A stretch of 46,915 nt of DNA from CAYMBP01 sp964388745 (GTDB taxonomy: Bacteria; Babelota; Babeliae; Babelales; RVW-14): contig CAYMBP010000011.1 in assembly GCA_964388745.1 (NCBI GenBank), positions 1 to 46,915 on the forward strand, in the 5' to 3' direction. The position numbers and the translations under genes are program-made. This document shows positions 44,614 to 46,915 of the stretch, one piece after another. The notes under the pieces are model-generated. The model was given only the letters and a program-made list of their open reading frames with translations, ran no database searches and was not told the origin of the DNA. The stretch's first letter is position 1, and every line of letters begins with the position of its first letter.

Positions 44614-45741
44614 TTAGTCATCCTGTAGGGAAAAGGGGTATAGCAATGAGACATCCAATTCTTTTTCCTTCTCGTTAAGAATTTCTTGGTCAAGAAGTCC
44701 GGTTTTTGCGCCAAGATGCTGAAGTACTGATGCGCTATTAATAATTCCGTGCCGTAAGGCTGTTGCAAGGGAATGCCCTTGAAGGAGGCTTGCAACAAAA
44801 TATGAGCCAAAAGAGTCTCCTGCGCCAACAGAGTCGACCATGGTAATTTTTTTGCTTGGATGAAAGTAGCATTCATTTTGAGTTGCGACATAAACTCCAT
44901 TTTCTCCATTTGTGATAATTACAATTCGTGGACCCATTTCTAGAATAATTTTAAAAAATTTTTTAAGACTAAAGCTGTTATTTTCTAAGGTGATAGATGT
45001 ATGAAGAAGATAGGGGACTTGTTTATTAATCCATGGGGATGAGCGTTCGTATTGTTTTGTTGCAAGGTTTTTTTTTATTTGGTTATCTTGAGTGATAAGT
45101 GTTTTCATAAATAGTTCTGCTTCTACCTTATTCATTATAAGAATGTCAATTGAGGCAAGAGCTTTCTTAAAGATTTGTGCACCACTACCGAGTTGGCTCT
45201 TTCCTGGATTGATAGCAATAGGAATATTTAAAGAGCGAGCTTTCTTAACAATAAGAGGCAACTGCTGAGCGGCTTGATTGTGTAGAGAAGTAATGTAAAG
45301 ATAGTTGCATGATGTTAGTGAGTCAAATGGTATGAGTTGTGGGTTGAGGTTGCTATTCGCTCCTCTAAAAGTAAAAATAGTTCGTTCAGCATGGTGGGCA
45401 TTGATGATAAAAGAGGCTCCAGATGGCAAATTATTATTTTGCTGAATCAAAGAGCAATTAAGATTGTACTCTTTTAACTCTTGAAGAATGCAATCGCCAA
45501 AATAGTCATTACCAACACTTACGCAACACGTAGTGGTAAATCCTCGTTTTTTAAAGGCTGCAGCTGTATTTGTACCTCCTCCTCCTGATTGATAAAAGAG
45601 GGATTCTATTTCTACTTTGTCTCCTGATTCAAAGATGAGATAATTAGTTGCAGCACTTTGTCTGACAATCTTCATATAGTCTGCTCCATTATAATCGAGA
45701 AAGATATCGTGTGTTGCGCCTCCAATGGTAACAACATTCAT
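44614..45741 (-). CDS. PfkB-family carbohydrate kinase
   Basis: 375 residues from the ATG at 45741, eight bases after AAAGGAG; the 13 extra codons upstream are rejected. N-terminal NVVTIGGATHDIFLD, the sugar-binding GGGGTNTAAAF, and the ATP-site motif VDSVGAGDSFGSYF with catalytic Asp309 are typical ribokinase/adenosine-kinase fold features. A roughly 50-residue insertion (about 210-260, with KQYERSSPWINKQ) sits before the last strands. Phosphorylates a sugar or nucleoside with ATP; substrate not predictable. Confidence 0.88.
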   Translation of the reverse strand: MNVVTIGGATHDIFLDYNGADYMKIVRQSAATNYLIFESGDKVEIESLFYQSGGGGTNTAAAFKKRGFTTTCCVSVGNDYFGDCILQELKEYNLNCSLIQQNNNLPSGASFIINAHHAERTIFTFRGANSNLNPQLIPFDSLTSCNYLYITSLHNQAAQQLPLIVKKARSLNIPIAINPGKSQLGSGAQIFKKALASIDILIMNKVEAELFMKTLITQDNQIKKNLATKQYERSSPWINKQVPYLLHTSITLENNSFSLKKFFKIILEMGPRIVIITNGENGVYVATQNECYFHPSKKITMVDSVGAGDSFGSYFVASLLQGHSLATALRHGIINSASVLQHLGAKTGLLDQEILNEKEKELDVSLLYPFSLQDD

Positions 45742-45838
45742 TATTTCTCCTTTACTGATAATAACGGCGAGGCTTTTCACACTAGTCTATGAATAAATGA
45801 TTAAAAAGAGCAAGGGTTCGTAGGATAAAAGGTGTTTT

Positions 45839-46522
45839 TTAATAATGATACTGTTTGGGGTCATACTCCTGATTAAGCCACTCTTCTCCTTCCCAGACAG
45901 AAATAAGATAGCTTTTTTCAGGGCATAGCTTTCTTCTGTGACCATAGCGGCTTCTTAGTTGTTTGAGTGCTTCTTTTTTAGTTGATTTCTGACATTCAAG
46001 CTTCCAAATTGCTGCAGCTTCTCCTGTTCTATCAGCTCCACCTTGGCAGTGAATAAGTATTGGTTTGGGAGCATTTCTATAAAGAAAGAGAAGCCTTTGC
46101 AGCAAGGCTTTTTCGGTAAGCTTTGTTGCGCGCATAGGTAGGTTGTAGAATTCAACTTGATAGTGACGAGAGGTGTTCAACTCTTTGCGCCACCATTTTT
46201 TAGACTTATTTTCTCCCCTTAGGTTTATGATCGACTTGATGTGATACTTCTTTATATAGTAAGAGAGTCGACGTGAAGTTAGTTGTCGACATCGATAAAG
46301 CTTTCCAGGATCAACACTATGAAAGTTATCAGTTAAAAAAGAGTAGGCAAGGCGAAATATAGACGTAAATGAATAAAAAGGCGCCTCTTGGCTAATTTTT
46401 ATTTTTTTAGAAGAACTCTTTTTAGATAAGGCGATATTTCCCTTTAATATACCATCTGAAGAGGGATTAGCTTTAAATAAGGATAAAAAAAGAAGGAGTG
46501 AAAAGCGTTTAGTTTTGAACAT
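45839..46522 (-). CDS. Exported tyrosine/dual-specificity protein phosphatase
   Basis: 227 residues. A basic N-terminus with a short hydrophobic run (FSLLLFLSLF) suggests a weak signal peptide or anchor. VDPGKLYRCRQLT, IKSIINLRGE and ILIHCQGGADRTGEAAA form the PTP/DSP core with the P-loop C-x(5)-R at Cys159-Arg165. The pattern matches bacterial secreted phosphatases of the 'dual specificity/Siw14-like' kind. Export would make a host-side or periplasmic phosphoprotein or phosphoinositide a possible substrate; this is an inference. Confidence 0.8.
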   Translation of the reverse strand: MFKTKRFSLLLFLSLFKANPSSDGILKGNIALSKKSSSKKIKISQEAPFYSFTSIFRLAYSFLTDNFHSVDPGKLYRCRQLTSRRLSYYIKKYHIKSIINLRGENKSKKWWRKELNTSRHYQVEFYNLPMRATKLTEKALLQRLLFLYRNAPKPILIHCQGGADRTGEAAAIWKLECQKSTKKEALKQLRSRYGHRRKLCPEKSYLISVWEGEEWLNQEYDPKQYHY

Positions 46523-46915
46523 TTTTTAAACTTTTTACAAAATAAGAAAATAAATTCTTTACATGCTATAAGAATCCTTTATACTTCTTCCTGTACTGAT
46601 TGAATGACATGTTCGAAAACAACTTTTTGTTAAGCATTATCGCTAAAAAAAGCTTAACAAAAAAAGAGTTTAAACATAAAGAATATTCCAGAAGTATTTT
46701 TTTGACATTAAGTGTTCCTGCACTATTAAACTATTAAGCTTTTTTGTTTTTTATTAAGTTTAAAAAAAATAAAAAAAAGACTTGCTAAATAGATAATAAC
46801 CGGGTACAATTAAGCCTACATAAAAACAGCAAAAGTAAGGCTGTTGAGTAGTTGAAAATTTTTATCTAGATCTTTGATATACATGTATAAACGACCCTAA
46901 AAAAGTAATTAAGAT
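46523..46915. other. AT-rich right edge without a recognised gene
   Basis: Very A/T-rich. A 12-bp hairpin lies at 46624-46663. No ORF, tRNA or ribosome site is evident to the end of the window; a gene beginning beyond 46915 may have its promoter here. Confidence 0.5.
46624..46663. terminator. A/T-flanked hairpin with 12-bp arms
   Basis: TTTTTGTTAAGC and GCTTAACAAAAA pair around a 16-base loop. The flanking T and A runs would allow it to work as a bidirectional terminator. Confidence 0.45.

Noticed and set aside
1..46915. CRISPR array, IS element, prophage or plasmid origin
   Set aside because: No regularly spaced direct repeats, transposase, integrase, phage structural gene or iteron set was seen.

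Overview
The window is AT-rich, densely packed bacterial DNA. The best guess is a member of Dependentiae (TM6 / Babeliales), an obligate intracellular or protist-associated diderm. This is an inference from gene content. BamA indicates an outer membrane. Alongside ordinary housekeeping genes there is an unusually high share of exported proteins built from eukaryote-like modules (RING finger, WD40-like propeller, tectonin and farnesoic-acid-O-methyltransferase-like domains, a dual-specificity-type phosphatase) and several exported proteins of no clear family. No rRNA, tRNA, CRISPR array, IS element or phage gene was recognised.

Layout. (1) 114-3397, minus: an exported protein with weak ankyrin-like helices and a RING-H2 finger, whose reading frame is separated from a WD40-like propeller only by a nine-base A run; a -1 slip there would give one RING-WD40 protein. 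(2) 3599-4383: a decayed MNT nucleotidyltransferase / HEPN toxin-antitoxin pair, each gene with a frameshift. (3) 4486-15096, minus: one long, tightly overlapping run holding an exported WD40-like protein, a 73-aa coupled ORF, three GT-C type membrane glycosyltransferases, a flavin oxidoreductase of the UDP-galactopyranose-mutase-like group, asparagine synthase (asnB) and mannose-1-phosphate guanylyltransferase (manC). It looks like a surface-glycan locus. (4) 15654-20713: amino-acid permease, gpmI, a small membrane protein, rsmE, tsaB and a zinc-ribbon protein. (5) 20963-37498: envelope and secreted proteins: an 820-aa coiled coil, an exported alpha/beta-hydrolase-like protein followed by a remnant of a second copy, bamA, two secreted proteins sharing a C-terminal LP-helix, a secreted charged protein, a beta-solenoid-like protein, and a 1540-aa tectonin/MFA-domain protein. 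(6) 37997-43589, minus: sufD-sufB-mnmG, then an ABC-2 exporter pair. (7) 43736-46522, minus: a PilN/GspL-like membrane protein coupled to a PfkB-family sugar kinase, and an apparently exported tyrosine/dual-specificity phosphatase.

How the parts fit: the housekeeping genes serve glycolysis, tRNA modification, Fe-S assembly and outer-membrane biogenesis. The glycan locus and the set of exported repeat proteins would form the host-facing surface. Four secreted or propeller proteins end in a similar hydrophobic helix plus 'LPxx(aromatic/aliphatic)' helix that recalls eukaryotic F-box/SOCS-box tails. Together with the RING finger this suggests, but does not show, an interest in host ubiquitin machinery. 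Several frame breaks lie in or near homopolymers, so sequencing error must be excluded before any is called real.
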